Counted from the first letter of the stretch, positions 1 through 5,076 are shown. The stretch is DNA of 20,750 nt from a virus (IMGVR_UViG_3300023244_000011:1-20750), one strand, 5' to 3'. The notes: generated from the letters alone by a model not told the origin. Numbers and translations: made by a program.

Positions 1-10
1 TAATAAGGTC

Positions 11-268
11 TCAAGTATTTTTCCACGCATTATTTTGCTCTTTCGATCTTTTTCTTCTTTTCTTCCTAAAATCACTCTCTCTAATCTGCTCTTGCGTTTC
101 TTCATCGTCAAACCTTTCGTGGCCAGATTTTAGGTCCTTATCCTCATTCTTTACGGTATACATATGGAAACCTATACATTTCTTGCATTCAGTAGTATTA
201 AGAAAGACACAGTTCCCTCTAAAACAAATGCCTGGGTTGCTGAAACAATACCTCGATTTGTTACCCAT
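11..268 (-). CDS. Small Cys-rich hypothetical protein (85 aa)
   Basis: I do not recognise this protein. The first 35 residues hold five cysteines (C8, C15, C20, C28, C31) and H35, a spacing that could bind one zinc ion. The C-terminal half is strongly charged, with a basic KKRRKR cluster near residue 70, and is probably disordered. An AAGGA Shine-Dalgarno site lies about 8 nt before the ATG. It is the last gene of the leftward replication block in this window, 33 nt after its neighbour. The basic tail plus a possible zinc knuckle would fit a small nucleic-acid-binding protein, but that is inference only. Confidence 0.7.
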   Translation of the reverse strand: MGNKSRYCFSNPGICFRGNCVFLNTTECKKCIGFHMYTVKNEDKDLKSGHERFDDEETQEQIRESDFRKKRRKRSKEQNNAWKNT

Positions 269-301
269 CTTCTTATCCTTTCTTAGATAGTATTGAGTTG
301 A

Positions 302-553
302 TCATCTTTTCATCATGCTTAACATCTTGCAATTAACAGGGTTCAGGCATTTACTAATACAAGGCATTCCAGCGCAAGGATCCATAGCATAGATACCCAA
401 GGCCTTTCGGATCACCTTACCTTTCTCATTCAATTCATTCTCAATAAAGAGCAAATGTGTATAATCTTTACCTTGAGCCTTATATTCTTCCATCTTATCA
501 AAATTCTTAGAGTATTTAGCAATATGCTCTTTTAACTTAGTCGTGTATTCCAT
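302..553 (-). CDS. Small hypothetical protein with a C-terminal four-Cys cluster (83 aa)
   Basis: The function is unknown. The N-terminal half is helical and charged. The C-terminus carries four cysteines at residues 60, 65, 69 and 75 (C-x4-C-x3-C-x5-C), which could hold a metal. I chose the ATG at 553 over the TTG one codon upstream because the AAAGGAG site then sits 6 nt away. The ATG overlaps the TGA of the upstream gene by one base (TGATG), which suggests translational coupling. The next gene downstream is also Cys-rich, so the two may be a functional pair or distant relatives; the similarity is too weak to claim homology. Confidence 0.75.
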   Translation of the reverse strand: MEYTTKLKEHIAKYSKNFDKMEEYKAQGKDYTHLLFIENELNEKGKVIRKALGIYAMDPCAGMPCISKCLNPVNCKMLSMMKR

Positions 554-789
554 CAAGCTCTCCTTTCATAAACTCCAACTATTGTTCCTACAAATAATTC
601 TACAATATACCTAACTTGAGAATTATATTCAGCTCTACTCAATTTAGACTTTAACATGCCTGTATAGCGAGAAAATGACTCTGACCTTCTCACTCCTTTG
701 GGTGTCGTGCTCCAATCGTTGTAATGTTTCTTTAAGATATCGTCGATTGCTCGCGTTTTCGCCCTTAATCCCCCTCTTACGATCCGCAT
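553..789 (-). CDS. Small basic hypothetical protein, 5' half overlapping the upstream gene (78 aa)
   Basis: Unknown function. The protein is basic and mostly helical, with no motif I recognise. Its first 146 bases overlap the 3' end of the preceding gene in another frame. A GGAGAGGAG site ends 10 nt before this ATG, inside the upstream gene, which supports a real start here. The next internal ATG (at 657) has no SD. The stop codon overlaps the start of the following gene (TGATG). The alternative is that the two frames are one longer protein joined by a programmed or sequencing frameshift; the internal SD makes separate genes more likely. Confidence 0.6.
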   Translation of the reverse strand: MRIVRGGLRAKTRAIDDILKKHYNDWSTTPKGVRRSESFSRYTGMLKSKLSRAEYNSQVRYIVELFVGTIVGVYERRA

Positions 790-1048
790 ACTCTTTCATC
801 TCCTCTCCGTTTAACCAGTTAGGATTGTCTTTATTGAAGAAATCTCTCTCTTTTTCTGTTGAAAGCTGTTGGTATTTGATCATAATTCCCGGCAATCTCT
901 CACCAAAAACCTTTGGTTTGTAAAGATTGATCCAATCATCTGCCGTATGTTCAGCAAGCTTAAGAGCTAACTCATCTCCGTCATAGGTTTTGAGCAACTC
1001 AACACACTTTCTACCAACAGCACATCTAGGTGGAGGAAGTTGAACCAT
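644..1048 (-). CDS. Hypothetical protein downstream of the replication initiator (134 aa)
   Basis: No family recognised. The protein is charged and mainly helical, with Cys at residues 9 and 15 and a Lys/Arg-rich C-terminal third. The start has an AAGGA site about 7 nt upstream and overlaps the 3' end of the replication initiator gene by 23 bp. Its own 3' end overlaps the next gene by 146 bp. Small proteins next to DnaD-like phage initiators are sometimes helicase loaders or partners. This one shows no Walker motif, so that role cannot be read from the sequence. Confidence 0.7.
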   Translation of the reverse strand: MVQLPPPRCAVGRKCVELLKTYDGDELALKLAEHTADDWINLYKPKVFGERLPGIMIKYQQLSTEKERDFFNKDNPNWLNGEEMKEYADRKRGIKGENASNRRYLKETLQRLEHDTQRSEKVRVIFSLYRHVKV

Positions 1049-1745
1049 TCATGATCCTTTCTATATGCTTATCCACATTCTTTGTTTTAGATCTAATTTG
1101 TTGAACTTCTCCCTCGTTTGTAATAGGATCTTCAACCCAATCTTCCCAGTTATTAAACCAAGTAGAAGCATTCTGAACAAAATTCTTCTTAACTCGATCA
1201 GACCTTTTGTAGTTTTCCAGCGCGGACTTAATCCTTTCAAAATCTTGTTCTGTTTGTATTGATGAGTAGAAAGACTTCTCTGCTCTCTTTCTTCCAATCT
1301 TGTTAGGATATGATGTCCAGATTGTGTCGAAATGCACACCCCCTATATAAACAGCTTTATGTTTACCTTTATGTTTATGTATATCTTTATCACTCTTGCC
1401 CCACTCTTGGTCAAGGGTTAACCCATTTTCTATAAGTCTTTGTCTCACAGCCCTATGGAAGTTTATTGAACTGTTCAATTCACCACAATGGAAACGTACA
1501 TAATCATGTACATACCACTTAGAACCACTGTTTAATACAGTCATCTGTTTACCCAATAATTCTAGTGATTTGTCATAAGTTAGTGTAGTACCAATGAAAT
1601 ACGAAGCAGTATCGAAATCTACATACCAAATACCAGCTATGTCGCATTTGTCCAATATGTACAACCATAGAGCTTTGTACTCTGGAGGCAACTTTCTGAA
1701 CCAGGGTCTTTCCCATTTCTCAGTATCAGTATGCCTTTTAGACAT
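1026..1745 (-). CDS. DnaD-like phage replication initiator / helicase-loader-type protein (239 aa)
   Basis: The N-terminus (about residues 5-115) has the layout of phage replisome-organiser winged-helix domains, with the conserved run around residues 10-50 (KWERPWFRKLP, ALWLYILDKCD, GIW.VD). A short Lys/His-rich linker (residues 119-131) leads to a C-terminal domain with F139, W143, SYPNKIGRKRAEKSF (145-159) and NASTWFNNW.DW (192-203). This C-terminal signature is common in phage replication proteins that act at the origin and bring in the helicase. The gene lies 2 nt after the SSB-like gene with an AAAGG site, in one operon with the recombination genes. The linker-coding DNA holds short direct repeats (see 1355-1382). 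The replication role is likely; the exact step is inference. Confidence 0.8.
   Translation of the reverse strand: MSKRHTDTEKWERPWFRKLPPEYKALWLYILDKCDIAGIWYVDFDTASYFIGTTLTYDKSLELLGKQMTVLNSGSKWYVHDYVRFHCGELNSSINFHRAVRQRLIENGLTLDQEWGKSDKDIHKHKGKHKAVYIGGVHFDTIWTSYPNKIGRKRAEKSFYSSIQTEQDFERIKSALENYKRSDRVKKNFVQNASTWFNNWEDWVEDPITNEGEVQQIRSKTKNVDKHIERIMNGSTSST
1355..1382. repeat. Short AT-rich direct repeats inside the initiator gene (possible iterons)
   Basis: CTTTATGTTTA occurs at 1355-1365 and again at 1367-1377, a 12-bp period, followed by a partial third copy overlapping from 1374. They encode the His/Lys linker of the initiator, so amino-acid composition alone may explain them. Origins of lambda-type phages lie at this position inside the initiator gene, which is the only reason to record them as origin candidates. 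Confidence 0.3.
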
Positions 1746-1747
1746 TC

Positions 1748-2227
1748 TTACTTACCTTTCTTCTTTGTTTCTTTAGGTTGTTCTTCTTCTTCTACCCATC
1801 CAGGAGTATCGTCTGTTGGAGTAACTTCAAGCATCTCTTGGTCACGATCATTGTTATAGCCTTTGATCTCGTTAACCATTGTTCCACTATCTAAGGTCTT
1901 TTCATCTACTAACCAAAAGGTTGTTCTGCCTAAAGAGGCTTGACATAGCTGATTAAAAAAATCAGAGTCCGTATCAATACCTTCTTTGAAGTCAAGTCCA
2001 CAAGCACCTAATAGATTAGCTACTCTCCATACAGAAGAATCAACCATAATAGTTCTATCCCATAAAAACTTTCCTTTAAAGTCTTCTGGTTCAATAATTT
2101 CAGCTTTCCATTTAATTTGAGGTGTTCCCTTAACACTTGAATGACCATGCTCATAATTAACAACACGGACTTTATATGTTCCTGCTGGTACTGGTTCAAA
2201 ACTACTTGGCTTTGGTAACTTTGGCAT
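1748..2227 (-). CDS. DUF669-like protein, putative phage ssDNA-binding protein (159 aa)
   Basis: The start of the protein (PVPAGTYKVRVV, about 12-23), followed by a strand pattern with IKWKAEIIEPEDFKGK (38-53) and WDR, matches what I know of the DUF669/phage SSB-like family. These proteins bind single-stranded DNA and are usually encoded beside a Sak4-type ATPase. The C-terminus is acidic (VEEEEQ) and then lysine-rich; acidic tails are common in SSBs, though here they are not the final residues. The gene starts within the last 26 bp of the ATPase gene and has an AAGGAG site 7 nt before the ATG. Family and neighbour agree; binding itself is inferred. Confidence 0.72.
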   Translation of the reverse strand: MPKLPKPSSFEPVPAGTYKVRVVNYEHGHSSVKGTPQIKWKAEIIEPEDFKGKFLWDRTIMVDSSVWRVANLLGACGLDFKEGIDTDSDFFNQLCQASLGRTTFWLVDEKTLDSGTMVNEIKGYNNDRDQEMLEVTPTDDTPGWVEEEEQPKETKKKGK

Positions 2228-2993
2228 CTTTATTCTCCTTTTTATAATCCTCTGCTATTGCTCTCATATCTGAATAGTCAAAGTCTTTAATTTTTTTAAT
2301 AATATTAGCTAGATCAGCTTCTTCTCCTGCAAGATCTAACCCTTGAAACTGACTCTTTGTTATGTATTGTGTGCTTGGGCCTACTCTAATCCACCGCTTG
2401 CCTGATTTCTCATGGCACTCAAGATGTCCAACAACATCAACAAGTCCACAGATACGGAAACAACTAGCCTTTCCAACCATAGGAGCTGTCTTTGTTTGGG
2501 TAATGCCATCATTCTTTTGAATCTCATAAGGAAATTCCCAAGCATTAAATATAACATTGATACCTAACTCTTGAAGATCTCTCCATTCATGGATCCAAGA
2601 GAGCATTTTATAGGCAGCATCTCCGTGTTCTCTGATCTCTGGAAACTCCTTACCTCTGATTGTAGTGAAATGAATCTTAAGCTGATCTATCAACTCACTC
2701 ACATTGTCAATAACAACATTCTTAACCTTTAATTCCTTAGTTCGAATGCTTTTATAGAGCTCTGTCATGGCTTTTTCTATGTTTACACCGTTCAAAACAG
2801 CTTCTCTTAGGTTAAACACTATGTGTTTTGTGCCTAAAAGTGGCCCTAAGCCAGCTTCCGTGTTTATGATGAGTGTTTCTCCTTCTGGAAGGGTTGTTGC
2901 GAGGGTTGTCTTACCTATTCCGGGATCGGCATAGATAATGATAGATATTCCCCTATCTATCTTGCTTGGAGATACTTTGATAAACTTTGGCAT
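2202..2993 (-). CDS. Sak4-like RecA-fold ATPase (phage AAA_24-type recombination protein, 263 aa)
   Basis: A P-loop lies at residues 22-30 (ADPGIGKTT, with Ala where the first Gly is usual) and a Walker B strand at 92-96 (NVVID). The length and layout match the AAA_24/Sak4 group, RecA/Rad51-core ATPases used by phages for single-strand annealing with an SSB partner. The DUF669-like gene follows directly, and an exonuclease gene lies upstream in the same operon. The start has an AAGGAGG site and overlaps the previous stop as TGATG. A C-terminal Lys-rich tail is probably flexible. An alternative role is a replicative or accessory ATPase; the SSB neighbour favours recombination. Confidence 0.78.
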   Translation of the reverse strand: MPKFIKVSPSKIDRGISIIIYADPGIGKTTLATTLPEGETLIINTEAGLGPLLGTKHIVFNLREAVLNGVNIEKAMTELYKSIRTKELKVKNVVIDNVSELIDQLKIHFTTIRGKEFPEIREHGDAAYKMLSWIHEWRDLQELGINVIFNAWEFPYEIQKNDGITQTKTAPMVGKASCFRICGLVDVVGHLECHEKSGKRWIRVGPSTQYITKSQFQGLDLAGEEADLANIIKKIKDFDYSDMRAIAEDYKKENKDAKVTKAK

Positions 2994-3301
2994 CAGGCCT
3001 CCTTCTTTGGTTCAACTTCTTCCATTGATTCAACTGGAGTAAACGAATGAGATCCTCCGTTTGCTTGATCTGACGGATCCTCTGGATCAACTGGAGGTAA
3101 ATCAGGTAAAGGTTCAGGTTCTGGCGGAGTCGTTTTCTCAATTTCCTCAGCAATAGTAATGCGATACTTGAGGTTAAGAATATATCCAGCATCAGCTCCT
3201 TTGATCATAGTTCCATCAAGAATATTGATCAGGTTGTTTCTGTCACTTTGACTAAGCACTAAATTGAATCTAGGCTCTATTTGTTGCTCTTGTTTATTCA
3301 T
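2993..3301 (-). CDS. Hypothetical protein with acidic Pro-rich tail (102 aa)
   Basis: Not recognised. Residues 1-55 look folded, with hydrophobic residues spaced as in helices and strands. Residues 57-102 are rich in Pro, Glu and Asp and are probably disordered. It starts one base after the stop of the small membrane protein with an AAAGGGGAG site, and its stop overlaps the ATPase start. Acidic disordered tails occur in SSB-interacting and DNA-mimic proteins, and the position next to the recombination ATPase would allow such a role, but nothing in the sequence proves it. Confidence 0.68.
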   Translation of the reverse strand: MNKQEQQIEPRFNLVLSQSDRNNLINILDGTMIKGADAGYILNLKYRITIAEEIEKTTPPEPEPLPDLPPVDPEDPSDQANGGSHSFTPVESMEEVEPKKEA

Positions 3302-3302
3302 T

Positions 3303-3455
3303 TTACTCCCCTTTCAGTTTTTTACATAAGAATGACCACACTTCACCGATACCAATACCAACAAGCATAATAGCAACAAAAACTAGGTTTATGAAGAAAT
3401 ACCCTACTGTTATTGCTACTGCTAAAAAAATTCCAATCTTAATGAATTCCCACAT
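3303..3455 (-). CDS. Small membrane protein (50 aa)
   Basis: Translation gives 50 residues starting MWEFIKIGIF. Residues about 6-38 are almost entirely hydrophobic, enough for one long or two short membrane segments, and the C-terminus is basic (CKKLKGE). An AAAGGAG site lies 6 nt before the ATG, and the TAA ends one base before the next gene's ATG, so it fits the operon precisely. The function is unknown. Small membrane proteins in early phage operons can act in superinfection exclusion or takeover of the host membrane, but this is only context. Confidence 0.65.
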   Translation of the reverse strand: MWEFIKIGIFLAVAITVGYFFINLVFVAIMLVGIGIGEVWSFLCKKLKGE

Positions 3456-3477
3456 CACATACTCCTTTCTAAATAGC

Positions 3478-3502
3478 CCTCAGACTGCTGAGGATGCCTC
3501 AG
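3478..3502 (-). other. Overlapping alternative hairpins between two small genes
   Basis: CCTCAG (3478-3483), CTGAGG (3488-3493) and CCTCAG (3497-3502) lie in a row with 4-nt and 3-nt spacers. In the leftward transcript the middle element can pair with either flank, so two 6-bp hairpins exclude each other. There is no U-tract, so this is not an intrinsic terminator. It sits in the 69-nt gap between the GyrA-blade gene and the membrane-protein gene and could be an RNA processing or translation-control element. Confidence 0.35.
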
Positions 3503-3524
3503 GTTGAACGATCTACCCATATAC

Positions 3525-3689
3525 CTACTCACTTCCCTCTGAGATATTAAATGCAGCTACAACTTCATCATCAGGGGCTAGTCTTATTGCCCTAACTCCT
3601 TTACAACCTCTTGACATATCTCTTAATTGTTTAGAATCAAACTTAAGAATTACACCAGCCTTTGTTATTATTGTGATTATGTTTTTCAT
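3525..3689 (-). CDS. Stand-alone GyrA C-terminal blade-like protein (54 aa)
   Basis: The 54-residue translation follows the pattern of one repeat of the DNA gyrase A / topoisomerase IV ParC C-terminal beta-propeller (PF03989 type): IITIITKAGVILKFD (4-18), then LRDMSRGCKGVRAIRL (22-37), then DDEVVAAF (40-47). In GyrA the same order reads as a strand with T..G..VRF, then MGR...GVRGI.L, then GD.VV. In GyrA six such blades form a wheel that bends DNA; one blade cannot close a propeller alone. AGGAGG sits 5 nt before the ATG, so expression looks efficient. It may assemble as an oligomer, bind DNA, or interfere with host gyrase; these are hypotheses. The homology is strong by eye but rests on a short protein. 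Confidence 0.72.
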   Translation of the reverse strand: MKNIITIITKAGVILKFDSKQLRDMSRGCKGVRAIRLAPDDEVVAAFNISEGSE

Positions 3690-3699
3690 ACAAACCTCC

Positions 3700-3723
3700 T
3701 TGATTACATTTTTGATTACATTT
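3700..3723. repeat. Perfect 12-bp tandem repeat (two copies)
   Basis: TTGATTACATTT occurs at 3700-3711 and again at 3712-3723. The second copy contains the stop codon of the 58-aa gene and the first lies just before the AGGAGG site of the GyrA-blade gene. It is either a recent slippage duplication or a small regulatory repeat. Confidence 0.6.
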
Positions 3724-3892
3724 TTCCTGCTCTATACCATTTAATGTTTTCTTTGGTCAACTCAGAGATAGCTTTCGTTAACTCTTTAAGAGCTTCTAAC
3801 ACATCAATAACGTCTTGTTTACTTGCAGCTACGAACACTTCTTTTGCTACTTTCTTTTCTGGTACTACTTTTTCCTTTGTTTCTGGATCCAT
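3716..3892 (-). CDS. Small helical protein (58 aa) overlapping the exonuclease C-terminus
   Basis: Translation gives 58 residues: a charged Lys/Glu-rich start (1-17), then a likely amphipathic helix with leucine, isoleucine and valine spaced about every 3-4 residues (24-45), and a short basic end. An AAGGAGG site lies 5 nt before the ATG, one of the best in the window. It begins inside the exonuclease gene and overlaps its last 74 bp in another frame. The function is unknown; a coiled-coil partner or small regulator would fit. The strong ribosome site and its place ahead of the GyrA-blade gene make it likely real. Confidence 0.62.
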   Translation of the reverse strand: MDPETKEKVVPEKKVAKEVFVAASKQDVIDVLEALKELTKAISELTKENIKWYRAGKM

Positions 3893-4784
3893 CGGTTCCT
3901 CCTTTGGTTATGTTTATTGGTTTCTTCTCAAAAAATACATCGATTGTTAGGTTATCTGGTTCTTTTTGGAAACATATTGGTAAATAACTACATGCAGAGT
4001 TAAAGTTCCAACACGAATCAGGGTTCCTGTACCAATCGCACTTCCTGCATCTTGTTCTGATCTCCCTTGTTACTCTCCTTAGATCTTCTTCAAACAGATC
4101 TAAAGTTTCTTGAGAACGATAAGACGGATGACGCTTGTAATAGAACTCTGGTCTTTCTTTATAAGATGCTGATATTCTTCTTCCAAAATCATCCTTACTC
4201 TCGCGCACATGCCTTCTAAGCATAGGCTTCTTAACAAAGTCATAGATAATTCCTTCCACAGGATAGCCAGCTTTACGTACAGCATAGGTGTAAAGGGAAC
4301 ATTGTGGTGAAGTCTCACAGCGCTTCTCAAATTGACCAAAAGACATTCCTGTTGTCTTGAGCTCTCTTATCCAGAACTTTCCATCAATCTTAACAAGTCC
4401 ATCGATCTTCATAACGAGATCTACCCCTCTCATTCCAGGCATCTTAATCCTCAATTCAAGCTCAGGCTTGATATCTGAGAATCTAGACAAGTCTTTGGGA
4501 TAGTTGAGCCACATAGCTAGAGCAGTGTACTTAACGAGAACTAAACCCTCTGCTGCCTCTGGTGGAGCTTTGGCTATCTCCTCATCAGAAGTCTTTATAA
4601 TGAAATCAGTGACTTCATCAACAGAGAATTTATTGTAGTACATATCAAAAGCAGAGTGAACAATAGATCCTAGGGATAATGCGGTTGATCTTTTAAACGG
4701 AACAAGACCTCTAAGGTATCTCCAATAATATTTCTTTGGACATGAACGATAGATGCTTGTTGAGTTATTACTTATCTCAAGCAT
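3819..4784 (-). CDS. PD-(D/E)XK exonuclease, RecB/Cas4-like with probable Fe-S cysteines (321 aa)
   Basis: The sequence shows the motifs of the PDDEXK_1/RecB nuclease family: GSIVHSAFD with H43, KIDG with D128, the E-x-K motif RELKTT with E141 and K143, and a QxxxY motif (Q161, Y165). C15 in the N-terminal CPKKYYWRY stretch and C258, C265 and C271 near the C-terminus are placed like the four cysteines that hold a 4Fe-4S cluster in Cas4 and AddB. C246 and C249 add a further CxxC. The likely role is 5'-end resection supplying ssDNA to the Sak4-like ATPase and SSB-like protein. The last 24 or so residues are basic, probably disordered, and overlap the next gene. GGAGG lies 4 nt before the ATG, which falls within the end of the upstream 81-aa frame. 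Confidence 0.85.
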   Translation of the reverse strand: MLEISNNSTSIYRSCPKKYYWRYLRGLVPFKRSTALSLGSIVHSAFDMYYNKFSVDEVTDFIIKTSDEEIAKAPPEAAEGLVLVKYTALAMWLNYPKDLSRFSDIKPELELRIKMPGMRGVDLVMKIDGLVKIDGKFWIRELKTTGMSFGQFEKRCETSPQCSLYTYAVRKAGYPVEGIIYDFVKKPMLRRHVRESKDDFGRRISASYKERPEFYYKRHPSYRSQETLDLFEEDLRRVTREIRTRCRKCDWYRNPDSCWNFNSACSYLPICFQKEPDNLTIDVFFEKKPINITKGGTDGSRNKGKSSTRKESSKRSVRSCK

Positions 4785-5017
4785 TTTTCCTCCTCTCTTT
4801 TAGATTGCCTTGCATTGACTATACAACGATATGGTTGTCCGGGGGGTTGTTGGTGTTGACCTGCGGGTGGGTTGTAGAAAGGACAAGTAACGACAGAGCC
4901 CACCTCGACAGGAATCTCATGTGCGCCCAATATCCATCTGGCATGAGACATAAAAAAATGACGGAGGAGTTCCGTCATAGTATTTAAAATTATAGAATTG
5001 TGATGGGCGCGAAGCAT
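4772..5017 (-). CDS. Leader reading frame ahead of the exonuclease (81 aa, uncertain)
   Basis: An AAGAGGAA site lies 7 nt before the ATG and the frame runs 81 codons to overlap the exonuclease start by 13 bp, as coupled genes do. Its coding DNA includes an intrinsic terminator hairpin at codons 14-22, which is unusual for an ordinary gene. Part of the frame (about 4838-4880) is C-rich in the sense strand and unlike its neighbours. No domain is recognised; residues 44-63 are Pro/Gln-rich with Cys at 45 and 65. It may be a real small protein whose translation melts the terminator, or a leader peptide of which only the start matters. Confidence 0.45.
   Translation of the reverse strand: MLRAHHNSIILNTMTELLRHFFMSHARWILGAHEIPVEVGSVVTCPFYNPPAGQHQQPPGQPYRCIVNARQSKREEEKCLR
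4923..5010 (-). other. Structured leader: GC-rich 7-bp helix bracketing the terminator
   Basis: GCGCCCA (4923-4929) and TGGGCGC (5004-5010) are perfect complements and enclose the terminator hairpin. In leftward RNA they would form an outer helix of six G-C pairs and one A-U pair, giving a closed two-helix leader. The SD of the leader frame (GAGGA) can also pair with UCCUC in the terminator loop and 3' arm, a possible competing fold. The repeats are seen in the sequence; the folding is inferred. Confidence 0.45.
4952..4978 (-). terminator. Intrinsic terminator / attenuator hairpin
   Basis: In the leftward transcript ATGACGGA, a 5-nt loop and TCCGTCAT form a perfect 8-bp stem (4958-4978), followed at once by six T residues (4952-4957). 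There is no matching T-run on the other side, so it acts on leftward RNA only. It could end late transcripts coming from the virion genes. It also lies about 90 nt downstream of the promoter at 5049-5076, so it would stop early transcripts too unless translation or an antiterminator prevents the hairpin. Confidence 0.85.
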
Positions 5018-5023
5018 ATTTAA

Positions 5024-5069
5024 TTCCTCTTAGTTAATCGATGAATTTATTATACACAATTAAGAGGAA
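5024..5069. promoter_or_regulatory. 9-bp inverted repeat flanking the -10 region (putative operator)
   Basis: TTCCTCTTA (5024-5032) and TAAGAGGAA (5061-5069) are perfect inverted copies with centres 37 bp apart. One arm lies in the spacer between -35 and -10, the other just downstream of the expected transcription start and over the leader's Shine-Dalgarno site. Placement around the core promoter suits a repressor binding two half-sites, but the downstream arm may be only an SD sequence that happens to match. Confidence 0.45.
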
Positions 5070-5076
5070 ATGTCAA
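5049..5076 (-). promoter_or_regulatory. Consensus sigma-70 promoter for the replication operon
   Basis: On the minus strand TTGACA (5071-5076) and TATAAT (5049-5054) are both perfect consensus hexamers with a 16-bp spacer. The expected start is near 5042. It lies three bases beyond the stop of the last late gene and points into the exonuclease operon, so it is probably the early promoter of this block. Host-type hexamers mean the phage likely uses host RNA polymerase here. Confidence 0.85.

Noticed and set aside
675-923. Plus-strand frame of 82 codons opposite the small early genes
   Set aside because: No Shine-Dalgarno and no recognisable content; it is the antisense of two better-supported minus-strand genes.
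1061-1339. 92-codon minus-strand frame within the replication initiator
   Set aside because: Shadow frame of a gene with clear DnaD-like motifs; no ribosome site.
2953-3192. 79-codon minus-strand frame across the 102-aa gene and ATPase start
   Set aside because: Leu/Arg-rich shadow translation without a ribosome site, inside well-coupled genes.
4736-4987. Plus-strand frame of 83 codons across the junction
   Set aside because: It lies antisense to the promoter leader and exonuclease start, with no ribosome site and no plausible domain.
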